In this document: one piece after another, positions 56,462 to 64,000 of the stretch | Layout: each line of letters begins with the position of its first letter | Position numbering within the stretch: the stretch's first letter is position 1 | Assembly: GCA_900543145.1 (NCBI GenBank) | Contig: UQPZ01000008.1 | Coordinates: 1 to 64,000 of the forward strand | Source: an uncultured Ruminococcus sp. | GTDB taxonomy: Bacteria; Bacillota; Clostridia; Oscillospirales; Ruminococcaceae | Length of the DNA: 64,000 nt | Direction: 5' to 3' | Translations under genes and position numbers: made by a program | Notes under the pieces: generated by a model | Seen by the model: the letters and a program-made list of their open reading frames with translations, nothing else | The model's database searches: none | What the model was told of the DNA's origin: nothing

Positions 56462-57793
56462 GTGAAAAGAACAGATAAATTCAAGGAACACGTTCTTCTG
56501 GTCGTTATAGGGGTAGGGCTGTTCTGGGCGCTTTTTAACTATGAAAAGATATTTCATCTGCTTGGCGCAGGAATGAAAATTCTTTCACCGTTTATTATCG
56601 GCGCTGTTCTGGCGCTTATTCTGAATGTTCCTATGAGCGCAATAGAACGCACAATGTTCCGACCTGGAAAAGACAACAGCTACCGAAAAATAACCAAAAA
56701 GATAAAACGTCCGGTATCTCTGATACTTACGTTTATTATATTCTTCGGCGTTATCGTACTGGTGCTGTATCTGATAATTCCAGAGCTTATTACAACGTTT
56801 ACAAGACTTTCAGACGATATTCCGGACTTTATCAAAAATATGAGCCAGAAGCTTCAGAATTCAAAGCAGATAAACCGCTGGCTTGATGAAATGAATATCA
56901 GCAAGGACGCTGTAATAAACAAAATACAGGAAGTATTCAAGGACGGAGTTCTAATACTTAAAACAGTCAATTCAACTGTCAGCGTAGCCTCGTCAATGAT
57001 CACGACCCTTGTAAATTTCTTCATCGGAATTTTCTTTGCGGTATATATGCTGCTGCAGAAGGAGAAGCTGAAGAATCAGCTTTACAGGATCACTACTGCG
57101 TTTCTTCCGCAAAAGCCCGCCGGACTCTTATGCCATGTATGCAATATGTCCAAAAGCACATTTTCCAGATTTCTTTCAGGACAATGCACCGAAGCGTTTA
57201 TTTTAGGCTCGCTTTGCTGTATAGGGATGTCTGTGCTGAGATTCCCCAACGCAGTAACAATAGGTATACTTGTAGCTGTAACCGCCTTTATCCCTATAGT
57301 CGGAGCATTTATCGGAGTAGCGGTAGGAGCGTTTCTAATTATGGTGACAGACTTTAAGCAGGCTGTCTGGTTTGTTGTATTCATGCTGGTACTTCAGCAG
57401 ATCGAAGGCAATCTCATATATCCTAAGGTAGTAGGTCAGTCTGTCGGACTTCCGTCTCTGTGGGTGCTTTTTGCAGTAACCGTTGGCGGCGCAACAGGAG
57501 GAATACTGGGAATGTTTATAAGCGTTCCTATATGCTCTGTACTTTATTGTCTGCTTCGTGAGGCTGTAACCTATTTCAATTCAAAAAAAGGACTTGACGA
57601 GCCTACCGAAAACGCTAAACCTGAAGCTTCATTCACAGCTACCGAACAGCAAACGGAAAACCAAGCTGCTGTTCAAGGCGCCGGCGTAAGGATAGTAAGC
57701 CATCAGCAGACCGTTTCGGACAATATGAACATTTCACAGCATACGGCCAAAGCACCGCATAATACGGGAAAAAAGCCGAGAAGAAAAAAATAA
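56462..57793 (+). CDS. AI-2E family (PerM/YtvI-like) transporter
   Basis: A 443-residue protein with about eight membrane helices in the first 370 residues. The middle soluble loop (about 100-180) and the helix pair PNAVTIGILVAVTAFIPIVGAFIGVAVGAFLI are family marks, as are GNLIYPKVVGQSVGLPSLWVLFAVTVGG near 330. The C-terminal 70 residues are polar, Gln/Glu-rich and end in KKPRRKK. The start is GTG 56462 with GGGAGG 6 nt upstream. The substrate is not known; several family members move small solutes, ions or quorum signals. Confidence 0.87.
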   Translation: MKRTDKFKEHVLLVVIGVGLFWALFNYEKIFHLLGAGMKILSPFIIGAVLALILNVPMSAIERTMFRPGKDNSYRKITKKIKRPVSLILTFIIFFGVIVLVLYLIIPELITTFTRLSDDIPDFIKNMSQKLQNSKQINRWLDEMNISKDAVINKIQEVFKDGVLILKTVNSTVSVASSMITTLVNFFIGIFFAVYMLLQKEKLKNQLYRITTAFLPQKPAGLLCHVCNMSKSTFSRFLSGQCTEAFILGSLCCIGMSVLRFPNAVTIGILVAVTAFIPIVGAFIGVAVGAFLIMVTDFKQAVWFVVFMLVLQQIEGNLIYPKVVGQSVGLPSLWVLFAVTVGGATGGILGMFISVPICSVLYCLLREAVTYFNSKKGLDEPTENAKPEASFTATEQQTENQAAVQGAGVRIVSHQQTVSDNMNISQHTAKAPHNTGKKPRRKK

Positions 57794-57802
57794 GCATAAT
57801 AA

Positions 57803-57838
57803 AACCGGATACCTCATGAAATTATGAGCTATCCGGTT
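57803..57838. terminator. Bidirectional terminator
   Basis: AACCGGATACCTCAT (57803-57817) pairs with ATGAGCTATCCGGTT (57824-57838), one mismatch. It serves the permease gene on plus and the hemolysin-III gene on minus. Confidence 0.85.
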
Positions 57839-57844
57839 ATTTGC

Positions 57845-58528
57845 TTAAGACCTGCTGTCTATTATCATAAGCAGTATCGCAAAATAATGAAAAACTGTTC
57901 CGGCGATCGTAAACAGATGCCATATAGAGTGAAAATATTTAATTTTCTTTATAACATAGAATATGACCCCGACCATATAGAAAATCCCGCCGACCAACAG
58001 GAATATAAGAGAAGTTTTTGTAACAGCTTCAAGCATAGGCTTTACAGCAAAAACAATTACCCAGCCCATTGCAATATAGCAGATAAGCGACGGCTTGCTG
58101 AATTTTTCAAGGTCTATCGAATTAAGTACGATACCGAGGACCGCCGCCCCCCATACTATACCAAACATTACCCAACCCGTTGCTCCTCTCAGCGGAACCA
58201 GAGTTATCGGCGTATAGGTACCGGCTATCAGCAGGAATATAGTATTATGATCCATAATCCTGAAAAACTTTTTTGCCTTCGGATTGGTAATAGCGTGATA
58301 AAGAGTAGACATAGTATAAAGGATTATCATACTTGCACCGTAGATTGCTGAGCTTACAACGCCCCATGCGTCAGAGTATATTGCCGCTAAAACTATAAGC
58401 ACGGCAGTTCCGGCTATTGCAAGAAGTCCTCCCGTTCCGTGAGAAACCGAGTTGAAAATCTCCTCCCCTAAGGTATATCTTTTGGTTATATCCTGTTTCA
58501 TATGCTCCTTTTCCTCATTGCTGCTCAT
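57845..58528 (-). CDS. Hemolysin III/YqfA family membrane protein
   Basis: A 227-residue protein with seven predicted membrane helices, of the PAQR/HlyIII superfamily. Signature residues are read at GEEIFNSVSHGTGGLL (about 21-36), MSTLYHAI (about 73-80), RIMDHNTIFLLIAGTYTP (about 89-106) and the C-terminal YFHSIWHLFTIAGTVFHYFAI. The Ser/His/Asp set can bind zinc as in PAQR receptors. The role may be membrane-lipid homeostasis; hemolysis is not implied. Its promoter lies under a pair of 10-bp palindromes. Confidence 0.88.
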   Translation of the reverse strand: MSSNEEKEHMKQDITKRYTLGEEIFNSVSHGTGGLLAIAGTAVLIVLAAIYSDAWGVVSSAIYGASMIILYTMSTLYHAITNPKAKKFFRIMDHNTIFLLIAGTYTPITLVPLRGATGWVMFGIVWGAAVLGIVLNSIDLEKFSKPSLICYIAMGWVIVFAVKPMLEAVTKTSLIFLLVGGIFYMVGVIFYVIKKIKYFHSIWHLFTIAGTVFHYFAILLMIIDSRS

Positions 58529-58566
58529 AAACGTCTTCCTTTCATTTCACTGTTTTTCTTTTAGAT

Positions 58567-58595
58567 ATAGTACCATTTTTCAGGACATATGTCAA
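58567..58595 (-). promoter_or_regulatory. Promoter of the hemolysin-III gene
   Basis: Minus strand: TTGACA (58595-58590), 17-nt spacer, TACTAT (58572-58567). The -35 box overlaps the palindrome at 58584. Confidence 0.75.
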
Positions 58596-58616
58596 GAGAT
58601 TTTTTTGACATATGTC
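58584..58616. promoter_or_regulatory. Paired palindromic operator
   Basis: GACATATGTC occurs twice, at 58584-58593 and 58607-58616, with centres 23 bp apart. The first overlaps the -35 box, the second lies just upstream. This suggests repression by a dimeric regulator that binds twice. Confidence 0.65.
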
Positions 58617-58781
58617 GCAGTTTAAGCAGCTTATATTATAAAAATATGAAGCAAAATAATTATTCCGCGAGTGAAATAAAAAGCATTTAGCTTTGAAAAT
58701 TCCGCAAATTTTCACATTATCTACACATAATAAAGTTATTATATAGAAAATGAATATGAAATATTATGAGGAGGTCTTTTT

Positions 58782-59456
58782 ATGCCAAAAATGCTGGTGG
58801 TGGACGATGAACCGAGGATCCGTGAAATTATAAGGGAATATGCTGAATTCAACGGCTTTGAGGTAGTTCAGGCTGAGGACGGAATGGACGCTGTTGAAAA
58901 GGTAAAAAAAGAAGATTTTGATATTATCATCATGGATATAATGATGCCTAAGCTGGACGGCTATTCCGCCTGCAAGGAGATCAGAAAGCTTAAGGAAATA
59001 CCGGTTATAATGCTTTCGGCAAGAGGCGAGGAATACGACAAGCTTTTCGGCTTTGAGATAGGCGTTGACGATTATGTAGTCAAGCCATTTTCTCCCAAAG
59101 AGCTTATGGCCAGAGTCCGTGCAGTTATGAACAGAATCAAGTCAGCTCAGAAAACCGAAGATGTTATCACCTACAAAGGGCTCTGCATAAACTTTACTGC
59201 CAGAGAGGTCACGATAGACGGAGAACGGGTCTCAATGACTCCTAAGGAATACGATCTCCTTTTCTATCTGGTCAAGAATATGAATATAGCGCTTTCGAGA
59301 GAAAAGCTGCTTGAAGAGGTCTGGGGCTTTGATTTTTACGGCGACGACAGAACGGTCGATACTCATATTAAAATGCTCAGGAACAGCCTGGGGCCGTACC
59401 GAAATCTTATAGTTACGCTGAGAGGAATGGGCTATAAATTTGAAAAAATTCAGTGA
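58782..59456 (+). CDS. OmpR/PhoB-type response regulator
   Basis: A 224-residue protein. The receiver domain (about 1-120) has the acidic pair in VVDDEPRIRE, the phospho-acceptor Asp 52 in IIIMDIMMPKLDGY, and the Lys in VVKPFSPKELMARV. The winged-helix output domain (about 128-224) contains MTPKEYDLLFYLVKN and DDRTVDTHIKMLRNSLG. GGAGG lies 7-8 nt before ATG 58782. The sensor kinase gene overlaps its end by 17 bp, so the pair works together. Targets are unknown; the upstream hemolysin-III gene is divergent and could be one. Confidence 0.93.
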   Translation: MPKMLVVDDEPRIREIIREYAEFNGFEVVQAEDGMDAVEKVKKEDFDIIIMDIMMPKLDGYSACKEIRKLKEIPVIMLSARGEEYDKLFGFEIGVDDYVVKPFSPKELMARVRAVMNRIKSAQKTEDVITYKGLCINFTAREVTIDGERVSMTPKEYDLLFYLVKNMNIALSREKLLEEVWGFDFYGDDRTVDTHIKMLRNSLGPYRNLIVTLRGMGYKFEKIQ

Positions 59457-61023
59457 GTTCAAAAGCCGCGTAAAAGCAAAAAAACTGGAAATAGAGGGGA
59501 AACGTTCCCTGCGCTCGTATGTATGGATGTATTTTATATTCTTTACCGTATTCATACTTGTGCTTATCTGGCTTTTCCAGTATTATTTTCTTGACAGCTA
59601 CTATGAGTCTGCTAAAATACGCGACGTACAGAAAGCAGCTTCCAAGATAGTCCGCAATTATGATAAGGACGATATACAGAATATTTCAAGACAGCTTGCC
59701 TTTGACAACAGTCTTTGCATTGTAGTTCTTGACGAAATGGGAAATATCAAGCTTGTTGAAAACAATATCGGAAGCTATTCATACTTTTATGACGACCTTG
59801 AAAATAATTTCGGTATCTTCCTGTTTAAGCTGAAAAATGAGTTCAACAGCTCAGATGAAAAATATATCACCAAGATCCATCAGAACGAGCATTTCAAAAG
59901 CAAGGAAATTTTCTTCTGTACCGGGATCAACAGCTCAGATTCGGACAAACCTCTGTATTTATTTATAGAAAGCTCCGTTGCGCCTATCGATTCCACAGTT
60001 AATATAATCAGGGAACAGCTTATTTATATTACCATAATACTTTTCGAGCTTGCATTTATAGTAACGATGTATATATCAAAAAGGCTGTCAAGGCCTATCG
60101 TTGAAATTACGAAAACTGCAAAAAAATTCGGAGCGGGGGATTATTCCGTTGAATTCAAAGCGGGGGGATACCGTGAAATAGAAGAGCTTTCAACCGTACT
60201 TGACAACGCAAAAAATGAGATTCAGAAGGTCTCCGATCTGCGCAACGACCTTATAGCAAATATTTCCCACGACCTGAGAACTCCGCTTACAATGGTAAAG
60301 GCATATGCCGAAATGATAAGAGATCTGTCCGGGGACATTCCCGAAAAGAGAAATGCTCATGTTCAGATAATAATAGACGAGGCTGACAGGCTTTCCAATC
60401 TTGTAAACAATATCCTTGAGCTTTCAAAGCTTGAAAGCGGAAATATAGAGCTTGAACTGTCGGATTTTTCTGTACATGAGAAAATTCACGATGTTCTTAC
60501 CCGCTATACTCTGCTGATAGAAAATGACGGCTACGATATTCAGTTTATAGAGGACGAGGACAGGATCATAAGAGCCGATATTGAAAAGCTGGATCAGGTT
60601 CTTTACAATTTTATAAACAATGCTGTCAACTACTGCGGAAACGATAAACGTATAAGGATCAAGCAGATAAACAAGGCTTCATGTGTAAGAATCGAGATAA
60701 TCGACAACGGAAAAGGTATATCAAAGGAACTTCTTCCGCTTATATTCGACCGCTATTACCGTGATGCAAAATACAAGCGCGACGTAATAGGCACCGGACT
60801 GGGACTTTCAATATGCAAGGAGATCCTTAAAAAGCACGGCTTTGCATTTGGAGTTCAGTCTGAAGAGGGAAAAGGCTCTACTTTCTGGTTTGAAGCGAAG
60901 CTTGCTCCGCTGAGGAAAGGCGATAAGCACAGCCATGATAAAAAGCCGCTGAGCTATCTTCCCGCTCAGACAAAGGAGCAGATAATGGAGGAAGAACAAA
61001 ACAGCAGTCAGAACGGCTTATAA
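59440..61023 (+). CDS. Sensor histidine kinase
   Basis: A 527-residue membrane kinase. Two helices (about 28-50 and 187-210) enclose an extracytoplasmic sensor region of about 135 residues. HAMP follows (about 211-262), then HisKA with NISHDLRTPLTMVKAY (phospho-acceptor His 277) and HATPase_c with NFINNAVNY (N box), IEIIDNGKGIS (G1), FDRYYR (F) and GTGLGLSICKEILKKHG (G2). The start is TTG 59440 inside the regulator gene, with AGAGG about 14 nt upstream; it overlaps by 17 bp. The sensor domain is not recognised. Confidence 0.93.
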   Translation: MKKFSEFKSRVKAKKLEIEGKRSLRSYVWMYFIFFTVFILVLIWLFQYYFLDSYYESAKIRDVQKAASKIVRNYDKDDIQNISRQLAFDNSLCIVVLDEMGNIKLVENNIGSYSYFYDDLENNFGIFLFKLKNEFNSSDEKYITKIHQNEHFKSKEIFFCTGINSSDSDKPLYLFIESSVAPIDSTVNIIREQLIYITIILFELAFIVTMYISKRLSRPIVEITKTAKKFGAGDYSVEFKAGGYREIEELSTVLDNAKNEIQKVSDLRNDLIANISHDLRTPLTMVKAYAEMIRDLSGDIPEKRNAHVQIIIDEADRLSNLVNNILELSKLESGNIELELSDFSVHEKIHDVLTRYTLLIENDGYDIQFIEDEDRIIRADIEKLDQVLYNFINNAVNYCGNDKRIRIKQINKASCVRIEIIDNGKGISKELLPLIFDRYYRDAKYKRDVIGTGLGLSICKEILKKHGFAFGVQSEEGKGSTFWFEAKLAPLRKGDKHSHDKKPLSYLPAQTKEQIMEEEQNSSQNGL

Positions 61024-61030
61024 AAAAACA

Positions 61031-61068
61031 ATACAGAGAGCATTTATTTTTGCCCTCTGTATTTTTAT
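61031..61068 (+). terminator. Terminator after the kinase gene
   Basis: ATACAGAG (61031-61038) pairs with CTCTGTAT (61055-61062), then TTTT. Confidence 0.8.
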
Positions 61069-61075
61069 ATGCTTA

Positions 61076-61276
61076 TTATTTAATTCCGTACTTCCGGTAA
61101 AATGCCTTAATATCCTCATCACCTTTCACAAGCTCCGTATACATAAGCCTGCCGGTTTTAGGATCGTAAAAGCCAATGGTTTTTTCACCCGTGCATATGC
61201 TTTTTTCAGTTCGGACTTCAAAGCCTTTGCATTCCTCCGGAACGGGAAGCTCCTTGAATCTTTTGAAAATACTCAT
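61076..61276 (-). CDS. Small protein of unknown function, 66 residues
   Basis: A soluble protein without signal peptide: a basic start (MSIFKRFKELPVPEECKGFEV), two Cys, two strand-like pieces (KTIGFYDPKTGRLMYTELVKG) and a C-terminal helix (EDIKAFYRKYGIK). It lies 20 bp after the CHAP-protein gene on the same strand and probably shares its transcript. The ribosome site is weak (CAGG at 8 nt), which suggests coupling. No family is recognised. Confidence 0.55.
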   Translation of the reverse strand: MSIFKRFKELPVPEECKGFEVRTEKSICTGEKTIGFYDPKTGRLMYTELVKGDEDIKAFYRKYGIK

Positions 61277-61296
61277 ATCAATACCTGTATTAAGCT

Positions 61297-63471
61297 CTAC
61301 AGCTTTATTTTTATAATATCAGAGCAGATACCGTACTGTTTCCTGCCGTTTACAGTCTTATAGGCTCTTACCTTGATATAATTATATCCCTTTCCTGCTT
61401 TAACAGACTGGCTTGTCTTGGACGAAGTGCCGACTACTGCCGTAAGTTTAAAGGAATCAGTTTTTCCGGTCTTTGATGTATATATCTGATACCCGGACGC
61501 ATTCTTCTGCTGATTCCAGCTGACTTTGATATTGCTTCCTGACTTTACCGCCGAGGCCTTTGTTTTAAGCGGATTTGTAACTGCGCTTATAGCTTCGGTA
61601 GCCTTTCCGAAATAAGTAACTCCGTTTTTAATATAGTAGGCTTTTACCTTATACTTATAACCTGTGCATGACGCCAGCGGGATATCCTTGTAGGAATTTG
61701 TTTTTACATCGGCTTTCCTTACCCACCTTTTAGTTAAGGGATTGTATCTGTAAACATAATACCCGCTTGCTCCGCTGTATTTGCTCCAGCTAAGGCTTAT
61801 ATAATTTCCGCCTATCTTGGAGACCTTCGCGTTTTTGAGCACCGCAGGACAGATTTTAAAGGATAGCTTTTTTACTCCTTTATAAAGTCCTTTTCCATTA
61901 ACGGTGATCTGAGCCGTTCCCATATTTATATTTGAGGAATATGAAACGGTATAATCCGTTCCCTTTAAAAGCGTTTTGCTTCCGTTTCTGACTTTGACCT
62001 CAGGCTTTAATGCACTTCCTGTATAATACTGATCTGCAATGCTGTCAAAAGTCATATCCGCAATATTTTCAGTAACAGTAACGCTGCATTTGGCGGTTTT
62101 TCCGGCAGAGGTCTTAGCGGTTACAGTTGCCGTTCCTGCATTTTTTCCTACAACCTTTCCGTTTGAAACGTAAGCTGCACTGCTGTTGCTCGATGACCAC
62201 GTTACCTCGTCAGTAATATTCGAGCCTTTCAGAGTATGCTGAAGCTTTGTGCTCTGCCCCTTTTCCAGCGTAACGCTTGAGGCATTAAGTGAAATTCCGG
62301 CGGCGGGAGATATTGTTACCGTTACTCCCCTTTCCGAGCTGTTTCCGTATGTATCATAGGCGTATATATAAGTATTATATTCGCCCGTTTCCTTATTGTG
62401 ATCGGCTGTGCTTACATAGAATGAAGCCGCCGATCCGCTTACAGCTCCGTCGGATAATGTACCGGAAGTCCAGTTTTTATCCAGATCGTCAGTGGAATTT
62501 TTTGTGGTCCATGTAGGGAATTTAACGCTTTCTATTTTCGAATTGTCCGCAACCGTACAGGTTACGGTATATCCCTTTGCCGTTATTCCCGATATCTTTA
62601 CGTTTGATATCTTAGGCGCAGTCGTATCAATATAGGTGCTGAGTGTTTTTGAGGACATATTTCCATATTTATCGTACGCCTGAATTATCGTAACATAGGT
62701 ATCGTCTATACGTCCAAAATCAGAAGTTCTTACAGTCCCTGATACATATTCAGCCGGACTGTATACCGTACTCCATTTTGCGGCGCTTTTCCCCTTTGAC
62801 TTTGGATAAGTTCCGAACTTTACATATGAAACCTCGGTATTATCGGTAATGTTCGCCGAAACGGTATAGCCGCTGCCGGAGATTTTTGAAGCCTTTGCTC
62901 CGGAAATTACGGGAGCTGTCCGATCCAGCTTCTGCTCCATGCCGTCAATATAAAGCCTGTAGTAATAGTTCTCCGAAGCCGTGCTTTTCCTGTTTATCAT
63001 TGTAACAAGCTTATCTGTTTTATAATCGTTCCATTTGTAGTTCTGCTCTATAAGCGTGACCTCGCTGCCGTTTACCTCCTTGACTATAGCGACATGATCA
63101 TATTCTCTTGTCTGCATAATATCTCCGGGAAGAGGGTTCTTTACCGTTTTCAGCTCAGCGTTATGTCCGTACATTGAAACCGAGGGCTTATCGTCAACCA
63201 TATTTATATTATAAACCGTAACGCCGAATATCTGTGAATAAAACCTTGATACATAGCCCGCGCAGCAGTAATATCCCGTATTGCTCTGATATGTTACATA
63301 CTCCGCATCTATTCCCTGAAAGGCATCTACTATCTGACCGTTTCTGGTTATTTCTATTATCTGCTCATTACTTGCCGCAGCAGCCTCAGTCAATGCAATA
63401 TCAGCACACAAGGTAAAGAGCATACATATCGTACATATCATTGCGGAAAGTCTTTTCAATGGCGTCATCAT
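61297..63471 (-). CDS. Secreted CHAP-like protein with Big_2, Ig-like and Fn3 domains
   Basis: A 724-residue exported protein. Signal peptide about 1-34. The N-terminal domain (about 40-175) looks like CHAP/NlpC-type amidases: YYCCAGYVSRFYSQIF (Cys nucleophile), PLPGDIMQTREYDHVAIVKEVNGSEVTLIEQNY (His and Asn/Asp). Two repeats with TDNTEVSYVKFGTYP and VADNSKIESVKFPTW follow (about 180-385), then a Big_2 domain (ITDEVTWSSSNSSAAYVSNGKVVGKNAGTATVTAKT), an Ig-like module (GTDYTVSYSSNINMGTAQITVNGKG), and two Fn3-like repeats to the end. It is likely a cell-wall hydrolase or surface protein. A double ATG makes the exact start uncertain by one codon. Confidence 0.82.
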   Translation of the reverse strand: MMTPLKRLSAMICTICMLFTLCADIALTEAAAASNEQIIEITRNGQIVDAFQGIDAEYVTYQSNTGYYCCAGYVSRFYSQIFGVTVYNINMVDDKPSVSMYGHNAELKTVKNPLPGDIMQTREYDHVAIVKEVNGSEVTLIEQNYKWNDYKTDKLVTMINRKSTASENYYYRLYIDGMEQKLDRTAPVISGAKASKISGSGYTVSANITDNTEVSYVKFGTYPKSKGKSAAKWSTVYSPAEYVSGTVRTSDFGRIDDTYVTIIQAYDKYGNMSSKTLSTYIDTTAPKISNVKISGITAKGYTVTCTVADNSKIESVKFPTWTTKNSTDDLDKNWTSGTLSDGAVSGSAASFYVSTADHNKETGEYNTYIYAYDTYGNSSERGVTVTISPAAGISLNASSVTLEKGQSTKLQHTLKGSNITDEVTWSSSNSSAAYVSNGKVVGKNAGTATVTAKTSAGKTAKCSVTVTENIADMTFDSIADQYYTGSALKPEVKVRNGSKTLLKGTDYTVSYSSNINMGTAQITVNGKGLYKGVKKLSFKICPAVLKNAKVSKIGGNYISLSWSKYSGASGYYVYRYNPLTKRWVRKADVKTNSYKDIPLASCTGYKYKVKAYYIKNGVTYFGKATEAISAVTNPLKTKASAVKSGSNIKVSWNQQKNASGYQIYTSKTGKTDSFKLTAVVGTSSKTSQSVKAGKGYNYIKVRAYKTVNGRKQYGICSDIIKIKL

Positions 63472-63530
63472 ATCAGGTCATCCTTTCATCAGCGTTAGCT
63501 GTTTGAATCATAACAGCGGAAACTAACTTA

Positions 63531-63559
63531 ATAATATCACAAAGGTTACAAAATGGCAA
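63531..63559 (-). promoter_or_regulatory. Promoter of the CHAP-protein gene with operator-like spacer
   Basis: Minus strand: TTGCCA (63559-63554), 17-nt spacer, TATTAT (63536-63531). The spacer contains most of the 15-bp motif described in the next entry. Confidence 0.6.
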
Positions 63560-63695
63560 CAGAATATGTTTCACTTCTCTGTTTTGCACATAAAGTTTTA
63601 GCTATTTCGCACAAACAATTCCCCATTATCAGGAGCTTAAAATTCCATTTAAGCCCAACGCCTCAAATGAAGTTTTGTTACATTTTGTAACCTTT
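63541..63695. repeat. 15-bp inverted repeat around the CHAP-gene promoter
   Basis: AAAGGTTACAAAATG (63541-63555) and CATTTTGTAACCTTT (63681-63695) are perfect complements 125 bp apart. The right copy is also a small palindrome (GTTAC, 5 nt, GTAAC). The left copy fills the promoter spacer. It looks like two sites for one regulator. The rest of 63556-63767 has no gene. Confidence 0.6.
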
Positions 63696-63767
63696 ATCTC
63701 TATATGATATTTAATCCGCTGATGAAATAATTGACAATCCGAAGCAGTAATATTCAGATATTAAAAT

Positions 63768-64000
63768 TTATTCCCTCATGCTTCTGCGTATCCTTTTCCA
63801 TTCGGGACAGTATTTTTCAACAAGCCTCCAGAAATCTCCGCTGTGATCCATATAAACTAAATGACAAAGCTCGTGAATAATTACATAATCGATACATTCC
63901 ATATCAAAATAAACAACGTCTAAATTAATGGATATCCTGCGCTCAGAAGAACACCTGCCCCAGCTGCTTTTAAGCTGTTTTACCGTTACGCTTTCAGGAA
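63768..64000 (-). CDS. YgjP/DUF45-type metallopeptidase, 3' end only
   Basis: The last 76 codons of a gene that enters from the right edge. The reading has the zinc-binding HELCHLVYMDHSGDFW (HExxH-like HELCH plus the downstream His), preceded by KSSWGRCSSERRISINLDVVYF, which is the hallmark order of YgjP-like (SprT/M48-related) metal-dependent hydrolases. Stop codon at 63770-63768. The function is poorly known; some members are proteases linked to restriction systems or protein quality control. The 5' part lies outside the window. Confidence 0.88.
   Translation of the reverse strand, partial: PESVTVKQLKSSWGRCSSERRISINLDVVYFDMECIDYVIIHELCHLVYMDHSGDFWRLVEKYCPEWKRIRRSMRE

Overview
The window reads as chromosomal DNA of an anaerobic, spore-forming, plant-fibre-using Gram-positive bacterium of the Clostridia, most likely a Ruminococcus-type Oscillospiraceae (inference). 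Support: a cytosolic cellobiose phosphorylase (GH94), an araA-araB-araD arabinose operon, a monomeric [FeFe] hydrogenase, an alpha/beta-type spore protein (SASP) with a SigG-like promoter, an uninterrupted sigK, many consensus SigA promoters with 17-bp spacers, strong GGAGG ribosome sites, and frequent TTG and GTG starts. There is no rRNA, tRNA, CRISPR array, prophage or insertion sequence. Two perfect parS-like palindromes (17051, 24763) fit a position in the origin-proximal part of the chromosome.

Layout. 1-2.3 kb: a structured 111-bp tandem repeat, the [FeFe] hydrogenase and a PstS-like gene remnant. 2.3-8.4 kb: secG, a GNAT acetyltransferase overlapping rnr, a yybP-ykoY manganese riboswitch driving mntP, a VanY-type carboxypeptidase, an EamA half-transporter, an orphan small-RNA candidate and the SASP gene. 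8.5-17 kb: a small-gene cluster with a structured leader and a duplicated 43-bp promoter, an L,D-transpeptidase behind an attenuator-like leader, a lipoprotein, a CBS protein, a DacA-type carboxypeptidase and a sugar-binding-domain/GGDEF protein. 17-24.8 kb: araABD, a tiny-peptide transcript, cellobiose phosphorylase and the two parS sites.

24.8-29.8 kb holds a six-gene run that begins with an ExbB/MotA-type proton channel and two ExbD-like partners, followed by a patatin phospholipase, a membrane-anchored phosphoesterase and an M20 dipeptidase. This is odd for a cell that should have no outer membrane, and is the best candidate for an undescribed system. 30-38 kb: envelope genes (lipoprotein, zinc-ribbon membrane protein, CsbB/YfhO-type polymer glycosylation pair, PspA with two membrane proteins). 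38-46 kb: rsmE, a small Cys-cluster membrane protein, a beta-helix surface protein, sigK, a serine-hydrolase surface protein and a CmpB-type membrane protein.

46-64 kb: gdhA behind a structured leader, a lipoprotein, a DUF5662 protein, a Bax-inhibitor-1 homologue, nth-ogt repair genes, a YfcE phosphoesterase, an unrecognised three-gene cluster (51974-53219), a LysR regulator, a lone acetolactate synthase large subunit, an AI-2E-type permease, a hemolysin-III protein behind a paired-palindrome operator, an OmpR-type two-component pair, a CHAP/Ig-like secreted protein and the 3' end of a YgjP-type metallopeptidase gene. Three secreted proteins (39334-41841, 42975-45206, 61297-63471) share one Ig-like module and Fn3-like repeats, which suggests a common surface architecture. 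Functions are assigned by reading motifs; no database search was run.
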